A stretch of 64,000 nucleotides of DNA from Sympetrum striolatum (Eukaryota > Arthropoda > Insecta > Odonata > Libellulidae): contig OX388343.1 of NCBI GenBank assembly GCA_947579665.1, positions 88,578,254 through 88,642,253 of the forward strand, given 5' to 3'. Both the position numbers and the translations under genes were made by a program. Shown one piece after another: positions 12,640-24,866 of the stretch (position 1 is its first letter; the number at the start of each line of letters is the position of its first letter). The notes beneath the pieces were generated by a model. The model had not been told where the DNA came from and made no database searches. It worked only from the letters and a program-made list of their open reading frames with translations.

Positions 12640-13495
12640 TCTGAAGAAAGGTTTTTCCCTTTCCGATAAGTTCTGTAGCTGCTGGTAATGCTCGGGCCTC
12701 GGGAGCAATTTCTCACGCCTTAAAGTGCTCATTAAGGGACAAATTAGTCCCCGTTACAAAGCGATCCCACCAAACCACAATTGCCTCAATCGATATCTTC
12801 CCATCGGTCTTTTATAAGCCGACCATTTTCACGGGCCCGTTAACCGATATTTCGCACGCGTATTTCATAACACGCGGCTTGATGAATGGACCCAATATAA
12901 CCTCGATCGATTATTGACAGTCGATAAATTCCGCCCGGGGATAAGCGCATTCGCCCACCTACTTTCCATCCAAGTACATCGGATCGCCCTCGGGCATTCC
13001 CTTTTTTTCGCCCTGTTTTTTCCAATGAGCATACTCCTTTCTTCTCTCCGCACGACCGATCCTTAATCCGCTCTCCTAAAACGACCGATTCCTCGTCCAA
13101 TTCATTCCGCTAATGAGAGTAACCACGCGGTCACGTGGGCCGCGTTGCGAAACCCCTTCCGCGGTGTGCTCGGATGGCTCATTAGTTTCCTCTGGGGGCG
13201 TCGCAGACTCATCTGTCATCACTCCGCAGGTCTTGAGGGCTTGATGGGTTAAGAAGAGGCGATGTTCCGCGGCGCGAATTTTCGAACGCCGGGTTCGGTT
13301 ATCGACTCCATCGTGACGCCGATGCCAAACGATTGTCCTTGTCGATTCCGAGAGCTATACTGAATCGCTAATTCGATCGCAAGCGAATACGTTGAACTCT
13401 CAACCATCTGAGCAAGTCGGACATACCACAGATAATCGAAGATCGCTCTCACCTCATGGTGAATAGAATAAAAATTAGTCAATTTAATCCAGGGT
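12640..13495. other. GC- and CpG-rich island
   Basis: One of the largest GC-rich segments in the window. It includes an E-box (CACGTG) inside the near-palindrome CGCGGTCACGTGGGCCGCG around 13128-13146. Minus-strand frames (12840-13100, 13249-13482) have no recognisable domains. The density of CpG and the unique-looking sequence would fit a conserved regulatory element or promoter, but this is inference only. Confidence 0.4.
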
Positions 13496-13828
13496 CCGCT
13501 TCAGATGGATAAAATTAAAGTAACTGCTTCTGAGCGGCTAACTCCGGGGATGGCCAAAGACATTGTCTAAAATATCAAAATAAAAAACAACATATTAAAG
13601 TTAGGAGTCAGCGTTTAGGAAGATTCACTGTTTAGATTTGATAGGTAAATGAAAGATTCATTTTCACCAATCCTATACCAATAGCCAAATTAACCTTTTT
13701 CCTTATGTTTCCTTAAAGGGGGTTTCTCCATACACCACTTTCTGTTGCCTCAATGAGGCCGCGGACGGTGCAGTCGGACGGAACCACACTTGCACAAGGA
13801 TTCCCCAAAACGGCTTATTATGCGTACT

Positions 13829-13902
13829 GGCCGGGTAGCTTAGATGAATAAAGCTGTCTGGCGGATAAAGAAAGATCTCGGGTTCGATTTCCGGCCCCGT
13901 CA
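13829..13902 (+). repeat. tRNA-derived SINE head (GGCCGGGTAGC type)
   Basis: This 74-nt segment folds as a decayed tRNA. The acceptor GGCCGGG pairs with CCCCGTC (one mismatch, one wobble). The D stem GCTT/AAGC is perfect. The T stem TCGGG/TCCGG has two wobbles. The A box TAGCTTAGATG and B box GGTTCGATTTC fit Pol III consensus. The anticodon stem is broken, so it is not a working tRNA. The minus-strand segment at 19692-19752 looks like the same family. Confidence 0.65.
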
Positions 13903-15990
13903 GACTGTTTTCTATAATAATAGTATTCAATTCGTTAATATATGATAACAAGACCAAGAAAGTGGTAACTTCCAATAAGTTCTGGTTGTATTTGATTATT
14001 TTCTGCACACAATCAATCGTGCAAATTCACCAAAACATTCCTCTATTGAGTCCAAATTTATCATCGATTGAGTTCGATCGACAATATCCCCGTCAGCCGA
14101 TAATATCACGCTAGTATATTACCGTAGCATTGTACTTTGATCACTACAAAATATTGTCGCGGAAAGTTTTAGTATAAGTTTTAGTTTACTAAAATTCTTA
14201 GAGCATTCATTTGAAGGAATATCATTGGCTAATAATGTATTTTTTAACTTTATTCTTTAATTGTCAGTGCCTATGGTCTTCTTAATGAGTATTATTTCCC
14301 TCTCGCCGCTTTGCCTTACTTTTATCCACTGAAAGCCTATATCCATTTAACTATGAATAGATATTATTTTGATTTCCTTAGCACTTGTAATTCATGGTTT
14401 GTGCTCAGCATGAAGTTTATAGTGTCCAATAAGCATTTAACCATAAAGCGATTAGATTTTTCAAAATTTGACACTAAATTAAAAATGTTCTAATATTTAT
14501 TCTCTCAATTTCTCAGCATGTAACAAGCCTCACAGTAGAAACAATCTCCTTTTGTTTCCGAGAAAACTATCTTGGTTTATTTTTTCAAACTAACATATTT
14601 AATCATTACAGAATATAGATATTAATTTTCAACTATTTTATCGAGTGGGCTGAACCCCTACGATATATGCAACCGCGTGTTTCAACCTCAATCACTTTCA
14701 TAGAATACAATATGCTGCTATGAAAGCTTTAAAGAGCTTCTAGTTTATATGATTAGATTCACATCTGGGATATTCCCCGATATCGATAGTATTGATTGAT
14801 CTGCTAGTTTCCATTTTTAATGAATAAGAGAGTGTTTAATAAATTATTGATAAATAGGACGTAGCATTTTTACGAGTTTACGGTTGAGAAGCAGAAATGT
14901 GTTTGGATAAAATGTTCCTACATTTCTTTCTATAAAAACCACAAAACAATTATCTTCTTTTTACGTGATTTACACAAAAAGATGATGCGCATCATTAGAA
15001 GTAAATCTCAATGCAACTTTATCACTGCGATTAAAAACAAATCTGATTCGTCCGTAATAAATAAGAATTCGTCCTAGCTATTCATGGCGCCATTCTAGAG
15101 CAGAGATTTGAGAGCAACGACCCAGAGCTGCTAGGAAGATTGCTATACATTCATTCTTTATGTCAAACCAATTAAGAATAATGTAGTACAGGCTTTCTAT
15201 CTGCTGTGTTACATAATTAGGATCTAGTGACGCACCCGACTCTTGTATGCAAATACAGCAAGATGAGAAAACCGGTCGGATCAGTCGTAATTGGTGAGGG
15301 AAGACATTGGATAGCCGTAGAAGTTACAACGGAGAGCTGCTATGTTAAACGAGTTATTTCATCTCATCCAGTTCCATACCTGTAATCTTTATCGGGCGTA
15401 AGAACAATTACATGAACTTCCTTATTCCTGCATTTGAATTTCCAAAGGGAAATAAAAAGAAAATTCTAATCAGAATAAGGCAACTGATGACCATTCTTAT
15501 TCCTAATAATATAATCATAAAGCCATAGATGATTAGTTAGTAATGACTTGGAATATATCTTCTAACTGTTAGTTTTATTTCAAAAGTTCAATGACCAAGT
15601 AATGGATAAAATTTCAGCGGCATTCATATATATTTTTAAGGTGCTTGAATGAAAGAAAACATTTTACTCTTTTCTTATTCGGCTATTTTTTTTATTTCAA
15701 TTTCAGAATAGATTACCATCATATCTTAGATGGAAGGTTCTCAATATTAATCTTACCCAGTGTATTTATTTAACCGAAGAAGCCCTTTTGAAAGTTGTTC
15801 CCTTTCTGTGATTCGAACAGCAACTCAAAATCGTACTTTTCATAGAAAAATCATCGTTATAGGGCTATGTAAATTATGTTTTTGCACTCCAAATACATAA
15901 ATGTGGTATTAGAAAATCAATATATTACAGAAACCCTCGAAGTCTCTTCTAATTTGCATCGAAAGGCTCGAAAACGCAGTTCTGCATTAC
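13903..15990. other. AT-rich non-coding stretch
   Basis: This follows the SINE head. No gene or RNA was recognised, and the short frames (for example 14311-14493) are chance-level. Confidence 0.6.
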
Positions 15991-16960
15991 AAAACCCCGA
16001 ATGAATCTCCTTATTCTGGTCACGGAGCGCCTTAAAGATTAAGAACCCTCGAAAACAAACAATCACTCTATTACCCATCGACGTCCATTCCTCACTCCAA
16101 GCGATGATAATTCAACCCGACTAACGATCTCTCAATTATATTCCTAAAAAAACTCACTTGCGAAACAACTTGCAGGAAATGGAAAAACCACGAGAGGGGG
16201 AATTGAAAACAGTCGAAATTTTTAAGAGAAATAAAAGGCGGAACGAACCAGAGACGGCACGAGCCTCTTTGAAAAAAAAAACACTCAACTAGAGTACCTC
16301 TCTCTTCATTTCAGCGTCCATAATTCCCCTTTGCTCCATTTCTCTTCCCTATGAGTGAGAGAGGGCCGATAATGCCCATCCGATCGCACGCGTACACACA
16401 CGCGGCGAAGATCACGACGTGAAATACGTACCGCGGTCCCATTTGACCCCCTTTCGAATGTCCGAGAGCCCGCGCGCGGGAGAATGAGTCGGACCGGGAG
16501 AAAGAGGTGAAGGGTTATTTGACGTGCTCTGCCCATTCCCATTTTTATTCCAATTGGGAAACGAGGGAAGCGAAATTTATGGGTAATGATCCTTCGCGGA
16601 GTGGGACTCCGCCTCGCGCTATGCACGATTATCCTCGCAGACTCCAATGTATCGACAAGGTAAAATGCGGCTAACAAAAGGGGATCGCTTTGCTTCGAAA
16701 ACACGTTTTTTGTTGGCAAGTACCATTTATTTTTCCACTCGAGTTGAGCAATTCCACTCTCTCGCTTTCGGAAGTGCACCAGGGCTCTCCTAGGCGCACG
16801 AGGGCTGTTGCAATTCCTGCTCCTGAGGATATGTAAGCAGGGTACGGCGATTACCTCCCGCAATGTTGGTTTAGCGGTCGTGATAACGCTGTAATTACGG
16901 AAAATCGGACTCGAGTCGGAAGTTTGACTTGAGCGTAATTATTAGGGCAACCCCTTGTAG
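15991..16960. other. GC-enriched island with a 185-codon minus-strand open frame
   Basis: The GC-rich part at about 16300-16860 holds a minus-strand frame of 185 codons (16863 to 16306). The product would be arginine-rich with no signal peptide, membrane segment or domain I recognise. Its composition follows the island's base composition and there is no codon pattern that convinces me. I do not call it a gene. A conserved non-coding element is an alternative. Confidence 0.35.
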
Positions 16961-18250
16961 TGCAGGATAATTTGGAAGAAAAGTATCGCTACCATGAACT
17001 GGAAAGTTACTTTTTAGAAGGGAAAAGTAATACAACTTTATAATATCGCAGAAAGGGCTGCTATACATATATGAAAAATTAATAATACGAAAAGAGATAG
17101 AAAGTAGTTAAAAAGAGAAAATGACGTGATGTGATGCTATCATCAGCGTTATTCCACAAATGAAAGGACAATTATTCAGTTATCTTTACACTTAAATAAT
17201 ATTTTGGTCTAATAAGGCTTAAAAGTAAATAACTCGGAGAAAATTGTAAGTATTAAGTAAAATAAGTATTTAAAATGAAATTTGATTATTTCTGTAATGC
17301 GTTCATATATCTATAGTTGCTTAAAAGAAAAGACAATGAAATATCGAACACAAAATCAGGGAATCAATCCAGCCTTTAGCAATTTATACTAAATTGAGGC
17401 TATTTCATCGAAAATAAATAAAGGGAAAAATAATATTTACGTACCTACTATGTAAATAGGAACTCATAAAACTCTTTCCTGATCGTGGAATGCAGTTTTT
17501 TATCTATTGTTAAAATTTATAACTATTGTTAAACTGAAATAAGATATTGCTTAATTTAATTTCTTCTGGCTTTTGAGCTACGAAGTGTTAAGTATATTGG
17601 AAGAACGGACCCATTATTCTCATCTAACTAAATGGTATAAGTTTTAAATACAAAATACAAGACTTTTTTGTGATTCCTAAAACTTCGAAAGAATGTTACT
17701 TTAGCATCTGATTTTCTCATCGGAACATGCTATAATTTAAAATGACCTCTCATCTTCGAAAGAAATCTCTATCTCTATCGAAATCCACGGACTTAACAGT
17801 ATTGAATGGATTTAAAGAAATTTACGAAAACTACAACAGTGTAAAACTTAGCAATATCAAATGAATTTAATAAATAATGAAATAAAATAAAAAATATATG
17901 TAATTATTTTCACAAATGGACAAGATCACTCAAACATTTTTTATACTCGATGATACTACCATATAACGGTAAAAACCGAGCAAATTCCTACATTTTCTTT
18001 GGTTTCTTCTCATGATGGCTTTCACCACCAAAACCAGTTGCGTGATTTCGCCGAATTTGAAAAATGTAGTCATAGATTCAAAAATGATATTATGACGAAT
18101 TTCTCCTTGGCAATACAGCATTATTATGTTTTGCTTATGAGCCCATATAGTATACTATCATCACAAAGTTTAAATTCATACCTAGAGTATAGTTACTGCC
18201 ATCTGGCTATGGCCTACTCGTAATTAATTAATAAAATCAACTAACGCTCG
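16961..18250. other. AT-rich non-coding stretch
   Basis: No gene, RNA or repeat family is visible. The short frames at 17930-18121 (minus) and 17999-18223 (plus) overlap antisense. Confidence 0.6.
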
Positions 18251-18259
18251 ATAATTGCG

Positions 18260-19060
18260 TAGGAACATTGGGCGATGCTTTCAAGCAAAAGTAAAACCCG
18301 CACCTTCTACCATCGACGAAAGCTTATAGAAACCCTCCCACGTAAATCCCTGTGAGCAAAAAACCGCAAACCAAACATATCCTCTCTAGTATTAGCTAAT
18401 ACAATCCCTCTCCGAACCACCTCGTTCCGGGACATCGTACATTTTAATTGACACCCTCTTACCTAACCGACGTTTTGTCTTTCTCTTTCGCGGGGGAAAA
18501 AACGTAAAAATGAAAACGAGAGCAGGGACTCCCACGCGGGAAAATTTCGAAGGGATCTTCTGGATATTCCTTTTTTCTTCCCCATTAAAAATCCTCCTCC
18601 GTCTGCATTCCATCCGACCTACCCCAATGGCCCACGCGCCCCTCTGCTACCGTGGACAAAGAACTGGACCGCGGTGCAGATAGCATCTGGAAGGGAGCGA
18701 GGAGTCCTTAATGGGAAGTCCGAGACTCCCTTCACTCCGAGAGAGGGGGAAAAGCGTGCCGAGAGAATGGATGTTGCAGAGAGAAGTAAGCGGAGACGGA
18801 GGAATTTTACTCCCAGCACTTCCGTGATAGATTACAAATAACCGGGAAAACGCATCGATCACGGTTATTGACAATGACGAGGATGGTCGAAAAAACAATC
18901 GATCTGCTGGTTTTTGGGATCGATCTTCGGAAGAGAAGCCGTCTTTTCCGTATTTCTTCTTCGTCGGTGGATTTAACAGTCCGACCTAATGGCGGAGGAC
19001 TGTTTATGCGACACTCTATGAGAAAGTTCCCCTTCGTCGTCATATGTGCTCCAATTTTAG
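18260..19060. other. GC-enriched island, no gene recognised
   Basis: Purine/pyrimidine-skewed GC-rich sequence with several overlapping open frames on both strands (18392-18613, 18619-18819, 18647-18898 and 18807-19043 minus; 18868-19077 plus). The overlap in many frames points to low stop density and not coding. No domain was recognised. Confidence 0.4.
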
Positions 19061-19284
19061 TAACTACGCTTCAATAGCATTACAATTAAGGTTGTGTGTG
19101 ATTTTAGGTTTTAAGGGGCATCTTGGTAGGTTTGCATAATCAAATCCATTTCGTTATCTGAATTAAGTCGATGAAGCAAATGGTTCCTCGCAAAAAATAA
19201 TTATTATCCAAATGATGGAAAGAAGTTTAATTATTCACAAGAAAGTGTACGCCTTAACCTAAGGCTGTACAAGAAGTGATATTA

Positions 19285-19368
19285 GTGACTTTAATGGGAC
19301 TCGAACCCAGATCTCCCTTTTTCAAACCAATTCTTTGAGAATGCGTACTAACTGAGCGCTGATCCCAC
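19285..19368 (-). repeat. tRNA-derived SINE head
   Basis: On the minus strand the segment runs from a GTGGGATCAGCGCTCAGTTAG-like A-box region to a T-arm containing GGTTCGAGTCC, a perfect B box. It is longer and less symmetric than a tRNA, with an enlarged middle, so it is a SINE head or tRNA pseudogene. It lies 324 bp from another tRNA-like unit in the same orientation. Confidence 0.6.
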
Positions 19369-19691
19369 GATATTTATGCCATCTACAACCTGTGGGCGAT
19401 ATCTCAACCTTATTTTTTCATATTAAAAAGCTTTCGTCCATGGTAATCAGTTAGCTTTCGAAACACACTTACATAGACAATACGTATTTATCGACTAAGA
19501 TGTGACGAAAATCATCTTATCTTTTTAATTTTCTACTAAAAAAAGATAAGTACTGTTTTCCGAAGTAGCTCTGGTATCCGGAGCTATGGCAGTATTCGCT
19601 TACACCTCCTGCTGGAAGCTGGTAGTAAAAGTATAAGTCAGCAGATATGATGTAAAAATTATCCCGAGGAGAAATGGACATAAATTAAGTG

Positions 19692-19752
19692 TGACACGAC
19701 CGGGACTTGAACCAGGATCTCTCAATTGCTTCATCCAATGAGCTATCCGGCC
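19692..19752 (-). repeat. tRNA-derived SINE head lacking the anticodon arm
   Basis: The minus strand starts GGCCGGATAGCTCATTGG (perfect A box TAGCTCATTGG). It then goes almost directly to the T arm with B box GGTTCAAGTCC and the acceptor strand TCGTGTC. The acceptor pairs imperfectly. Only 61 nt long, it lacks a full anticodon arm, so it cannot be a functional tRNA. The start matches the element at 13829-13902. Confidence 0.65.
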
Positions 19753-19753
19753 A

Positions 19754-21990
19754 GAACTATTTTCCTAAGAGTACGTGCAAAGTTTAACAAACTTTTTCCT
19801 CTATGAGAGAAAATATAGCGATATCGAGTACAAAGATAAGGAGGAATAAAAACTTGCAGAGCGATTGAAATTCTGAAGCCGCCTCAAACTATTAGGGAAG
19901 AGAAGTCTTCGTTTTACATAGCACTCTCTCTTTCCTGAAATTAAAACAAACGACTGTGACTCCTACATGAAAACAAAAGTGAAAAATTGTCCTGAAAAAG
20001 TTGTACGGATTGATATTTTCCACAGAGAATAATCTGAAGAATAGTCCGTAAAGGAGAAAATCAGTGAATACTGACTGTATTTTGCGCCCAATCTTGTTGC
20101 ATTGTTGCGGAAGTTTGGTGTTTTAGGAGATGAATATAAGACAATCGATTACACTTGAAAGCAATGATGAAAGGAAAAACCATAGGAGATATGAGAAATT
20201 TTGCGTTGATCATGTTGACGACGCTAATGTATTTGGTGCAAAATATTTCTTGTTGGAAAGTCTGCTTTAGGGAGGCGTGCCTCGAGTGGACTCATCAATT
20301 TCGACTACGATGTCGATGACTTCCATGACCGCTCATGAAAGGAATGTAATTCCCAATTATCATATGCATGAGTATATCAGTGTAATAGAACCCTCTTAAA
20401 TGGCAAAAATGTGAACATTTAATAAAATCAAGAAAGAGACAGACATTCTGAAGTGATGCCTTTCCCAATATTAATCCACCTGAATGGTTATGCTCTGGGT
20501 TAGACTTGCAATATATTGAAACCAATATCTTATAGATTCCTTCGCATTGCTTTATCTATCGAGAGTGCTATGCTCTCGAAATTTCAAAGAATTTAATCAA
20601 AATTGGATTTATGCATAAGAAAATCTCTACCATGAATTCTTTAGCGAAATGTATGGCTCCTTAACAAATTAAAAAAGTAATCTGGTTTTATGTAGGATAT
20701 TATAGCCCCGCGATTTATATTGCGCATTACCTTATATCCCTAATAAGTAAAATGAAATGTAAATGAAAGTAGTATCATTCGACTCTCTGAGCAGGTAAAG
20801 GCGGAATATAAATTGCACCAGAAAGGGAGAATAGTCAATCCTCGATGGGATATAGAGTTTCACCAGTGTAATATACGATTAGAAATCAAAATTTAATTAT
20901 TTAAATCTGGATCCGTGAAACTCAAAAAACAGCAGTAAAATTTGGCTTGCGTGTATTTTGATTAAAACTTCGAAATCATCGAAATATACTTGCGTTACAT
21001 GCAATGAAAATGCATTTTATAGGTATCCCATCTACGATAATAAGGTAAAACAAACTTATTTATTATGGCAGACGGGTAAATAAAACAAAATTTTCATAAT
21101 GAAAGAATTCGGATGAAGTAACAGGTAAATGCTTATGACTTCTACTTTTGGATGGATGGTTGGTTTTATTTTTAAATATGTGAATTGCGTATTTCTCGGA
21201 TATCTTTATTACCAAAGGTTGATAAACCACCTCATATAAAAATCTACAAAACTCGGGTATCTACAGGATAATCAAAGATTAGTATATTCTCGGAATAAAT
21301 GTGTCTTTGACTCATGGTTAACAGTGATTTAAACAAGCAACGTAGAATCTTTTGTAACATATATCAAACATACACAGGGACAGGTGTTACTTTTCACATA
21401 AAATAGGCGAGAGAAAGTATAAAATTATTATCAAGATGTAGTAGCTGTTGAATCACTCGTAAGTAATGCAGTAGATATTATGGATTAGGTAACTTTTTCA
21501 ATACTCAAGAACTTTAATTAAATGAGCTCTGCCAGCATACGAGTTTTAAAGCCATAATATATTTATACTTTCACCATCATTCACTGACTTCGGTAGCAAT
21601 TATTAAACAGAAACTCGAAGCATATAAGCACACACAATAATCCTTTTTGATAGCAAATTACAGCATTCCTCAAAAGCTAAAATGCCTTCATATATTATTG
21701 ATTATGAATTATTTACCAACCCGCAAAGCAAAGTAAAAAAAATTCAATCGATACAAGAATTCAAGCCACTTATGGATTTAAGGAGTCATACCATTGTCGA
21801 AACACCGAGTATATTTTTTTGCTAATTTGGAGAAATGCTTACGGGTAACTTAGGAAAACCAAACCTTCTCCGAAAAATGTGCTGGAATTACGATAAAATC
21901 TGATAAAAAACAAAATTTTAATACGTTGTTTGCAATGATAGAATCCAATGCATGGGCCGTGAATTGCGGTAGGTCTACATCAGGAACAAG
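19754..21990. other. AT-rich non-coding stretch
   Basis: No gene or RNA was recognised. One minus-strand frame (20295-20525) matches nothing I know. Confidence 0.6.
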
Positions 21991-21995
21991 AAACT

Positions 21996-22064
21996 TATAA
22001 CATTTACACACCACAATACGATTCAGTTTGAGAGTGAATCGTATTGTGGTGTGTAAATGTTATA
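21996..22064. repeat. Perfect hairpin, 30-bp arms, 9-nt loop
   Basis: The left arm (21996-22025) is the exact reverse complement of the right arm (22035-22064), with GTTTGAGAG as the loop. Outside it, ACAAGAAA on the left and TTTTCTTGT on the right could continue the stem after an asymmetric internal loop. The size resembles a small-RNA precursor, but perfect pairing is more typical of a foldback insertion or hairpin-siRNA source. No target duplication was seen. Confidence 0.9.
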
Positions 22065-22177
22065 CTTTTTCCTTTTCTTGTATAATAAATAATTGCTCTA
22101 AAATCTAATAAATTGTTGCTCATTTGAACTGTTTATAACTTTTTAAATCGTATCCAACGCAATCAGTTTTTTTATTG

Positions 22178-22330
22178 TCCCCCCTGATGGGAAGGTCGGG
22201 CGCTCCTGAGCTGCGAAGGCGAGCTAAGGGTCCGGATTAGGATGGAGACCCTCCAGATTTCTGGCTGAAAAAAATAACGGTGAAACCCCCAGATATCTAC
22301 CATGAACCGGAAAAATTTACCGATTACGGA
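22178..22330. other. Compact GC-rich structured patch of unknown origin
   Basis: A GC-rich patch in AT-rich DNA with nested short inverted repeats: AGGGTC with GACCCT, GAGCT with AGCTC-like pairing, and CCAG with CTGG. It has no open frame of note. It could be a fragment of a structured non-coding RNA or the end of a retroelement. It lies just before the 22366-22470 repeat. Confidence 0.3.
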
Positions 22331-22365
22331 ATTTATTTGAGTCAAATCGTTGTACCTATAGACTT

Positions 22366-22470
22366 TATGTATCTCTGAATTAACTACAAATATGAATTGA
22401 TCGATAATTTGTGATCTTGTACGGGTGATATAAACAGCTCCAACAATTTATTTCAGCGAATAATATGATG
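22366..22470 (+). repeat. Copy A of a diverged 105-bp direct repeat
   Basis: This aligns without gaps to 23214-23318 over 105 bp at roughly three quarters identity, from TATGTAT to ATGATG/ATAATG. Shared landmarks are TTAA(C/T)TACAA, ATCGATA, GTGATA(T/C)AAA and TTTCAGCG. Similarity fades on both sides. It is an unrecognised repeat or an old segmental duplication. Confidence 0.6.
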
Positions 22471-23213
22471 ATTATTTAGGAATCTTTTGAGATTGATTAT
22501 ATTGAAAAAACTACCATCGCGTATCCTACGCTTTTTAATTCAGATCAAGAGAATGAAATAGATACCAATTTATAATTCGATTCGTAAACATATGTATACG
22601 GTTATTTATAATAAATGTGATAAACTCTTAAGAAAACTACATCATGAACGAATCGAGGAATCCAGTGGAAGAGACGATGAGCGTGGAAGTTATAATAGGC
22701 ACAAGTCTGCAGTACAGAAAACGAGAGAGAAGGAAAATAAGTGTGACAGGAATGAATAGTGAGAGTGCAGGAGAACTAGATAACGCCTCCTTTACACATT
22801 AGCGAAAGCGAGAAATGAGGACTGATCTTTTTACGTCTTCTCTCTCTCTCCCCCAACCAAAATAACCTTTAATGCGCTAAATGTCTTTAATATTCATAGC
22901 ATACGGGAAGCCGCGTCGCCTCTGGGATTCTCTCACTCAAGAAAAATTACAGCTCTCACAACATACACGTGCTATGCATCTTCCACATTGCCCGTTTCTG
23001 TCATCCCTTTTAAGCTTAATCTTTCCATCTGCTAATGGTAGTCTCTGGTTCATAACACGGTGTGTAATTCAAATTGCGCGAGGTACAAGTTTACTTTCGT
23101 CAAAAAGACAGTTATATCTGCAATGAATCTTCACACTTACTATAGCATAGCATATATGCATAGCGACCCGCAGGTGAGCACTCATGTGCTTTGAATGTTT
23201 TACATGAACAGGA
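22471..23213. other. Non-coding spacer between the 105-bp repeats
   Basis: No gene was recognised. A weak plus frame at 22881-23126 has no family match. Confidence 0.5.
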
Positions 23214-23318
23214 TATGTATTTCAGAGTTAATTACAAGAATAAACTAATCGATACTATTCGATGTAATACCAGTGATACAAAGAGCGCCAATTACTTGTT
23301 TCAGCGCATGATATAATG
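23214..23318 (+). repeat. Copy B of a diverged 105-bp direct repeat
   Basis: This partners 22366-22470 in the same orientation, 848 bp downstream start to start. No terminal inverted repeat or target duplication is visible. Confidence 0.6.
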
Positions 23319-24285
23319 TATTTTTTGGGAAAATATTTCCTGTAGATACTGAATGTGTGTTCCCGTTGTATTATTGTAATTGTTACATTCTTGAAATTTT
23401 AAATAAATGCTGTATGAAGAAAGAAGGATTGTGATACCTTTGATAAACAGAGATGAATCAGTCCCTAAGGAAAATCTGAATTTATCAGAGACAAGTTAAA
23501 TTTAAATATAAAACAAACGCTAAAAGAATTGAAATGCGCGTAAGAGAAGTAGAAGAAATATATGTATGTATGTATTTTCTATTATTAGTTTAAGAAAGCT
23601 AAACTTCAAAGATAATTAAAATGAATATGAAGAGAATGATTTTTTTACGCACTCAGTATATAAAGGTTGAGTTTTTCCCTCCGTTATCGCATTATGTTCG
23701 GATTTTGCTAAAATTCATTCTTCTGGTGTAAACTAAAAATCTTGGAAAAACTTCTTGGAAATAATAGTGCACTATTTGAGCTTTAAATACCCCTTTTATT
23801 AAAATATTATTATAAGAAAAATGAATATTGTCCAGAGAGATCTGGTGGAACTTCATGACGAATAAAAGTTTTTAATTTATTTTAAGAATTATTATTATTT
23901 AATTAATGTATTTTTATTTTAAGAATTTAATTATTGTATTACAAGAATTTGAAAAATTATAAATATATTTTAAAATGAAGGGTCTTATCATAAAATGGTA
24001 ATGATCGATACATCCATTTCAAAGGTTCGGAAATCAAGAGTGACCACATACGAAGACTTAGTCAATCCCAAAAGATAATTTTAAGTCTGGTAAGACTCCC
24101 TGTTGATACATGAATCATTAACCAACGCAAACTGAGTCATTTTTTTCCGATTTATCGACATTACAAGACCTAATGTAGAGAGTAGCGATAATATCTCATA
24201 TAAGAAGTAATTAATTAAACAACTCTTTTGTGTACATATTTCTGGTATAATACTTCTATCCTTAGAAGTATCTGATAGAGAGTAG
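23319..24285. other. Very AT-rich non-coding stretch
   Basis: It includes an imperfect AT-rich tandem pattern at about 23870-23955 with the shared word TTTTAAGAATT. No gene was seen. Confidence 0.6.
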
Positions 24286-24289
24286 AGTT

Positions 24290-24866
24290 GATCAATTTGC
24301 CTCCAGAAGCCACCTCATCCAAGGCAATTTCGAAGCGTGCGATCAGCCGCTGCACGCCTGCGGCCTCAATGGGGGAAAGGTGCCCCTCAGAGTGGTATCG
24401 TAGGAAGGGTGATACCTCCCACTATCCTTCTTCTCTCCTCATGGGCTCCTCCCTCTTGGCCACGCGAGTCGTGACTCCCTTGGACTATCGTGGACACGGG
24501 CAGCATACTCCTTCGCTTACTCTCTCCTCATCTATTTTACCCGGACTTCAAATTCTTCCTTTCTTTACGGATCCGTGAAAAGCTACTCAAGATGTTCTCT
24601 AATTGAAAATCGCTGGGAAAATCAGCCTTTTCAAAATTCCTGAGCGTACCGCAAGGCATAGTCGTAGGTCCTCTTTTATTTCCGAAAAAGCGGGGGAGCG
24701 AGAAAGCCACGATTTTCTGCCGAAATTTCACGGTGAGGCGATTGGGTATTTTCTTTGGTCGTTTTTCTCCCATTACGCGCACATGAGTATTCAGCTTTCT
24801 TCTTCCCATGTAGCCAGGAGTTTTCTTAGTTTTGCTTAAATTCACGCGACACGAAATTCGTGACAT
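24290..24866. other. GC-enriched island with a protein-like minus-strand frame
   Basis: At 24297-24420 the minus strand reads as a protein-like stretch with the core PIEAAGVQRLIARFEIALDE, mixed charged and hydrophobic as in an amphipathic helix, with GC-rich third positions. An in-frame TAG lies just upstream and there is no ATG start. I cannot name the family. It may be an exon piece, a pseudogene fragment or chance. Other frames here (24288-24578 plus, 24537-24866 minus) look non-coding. Confidence 0.3.
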
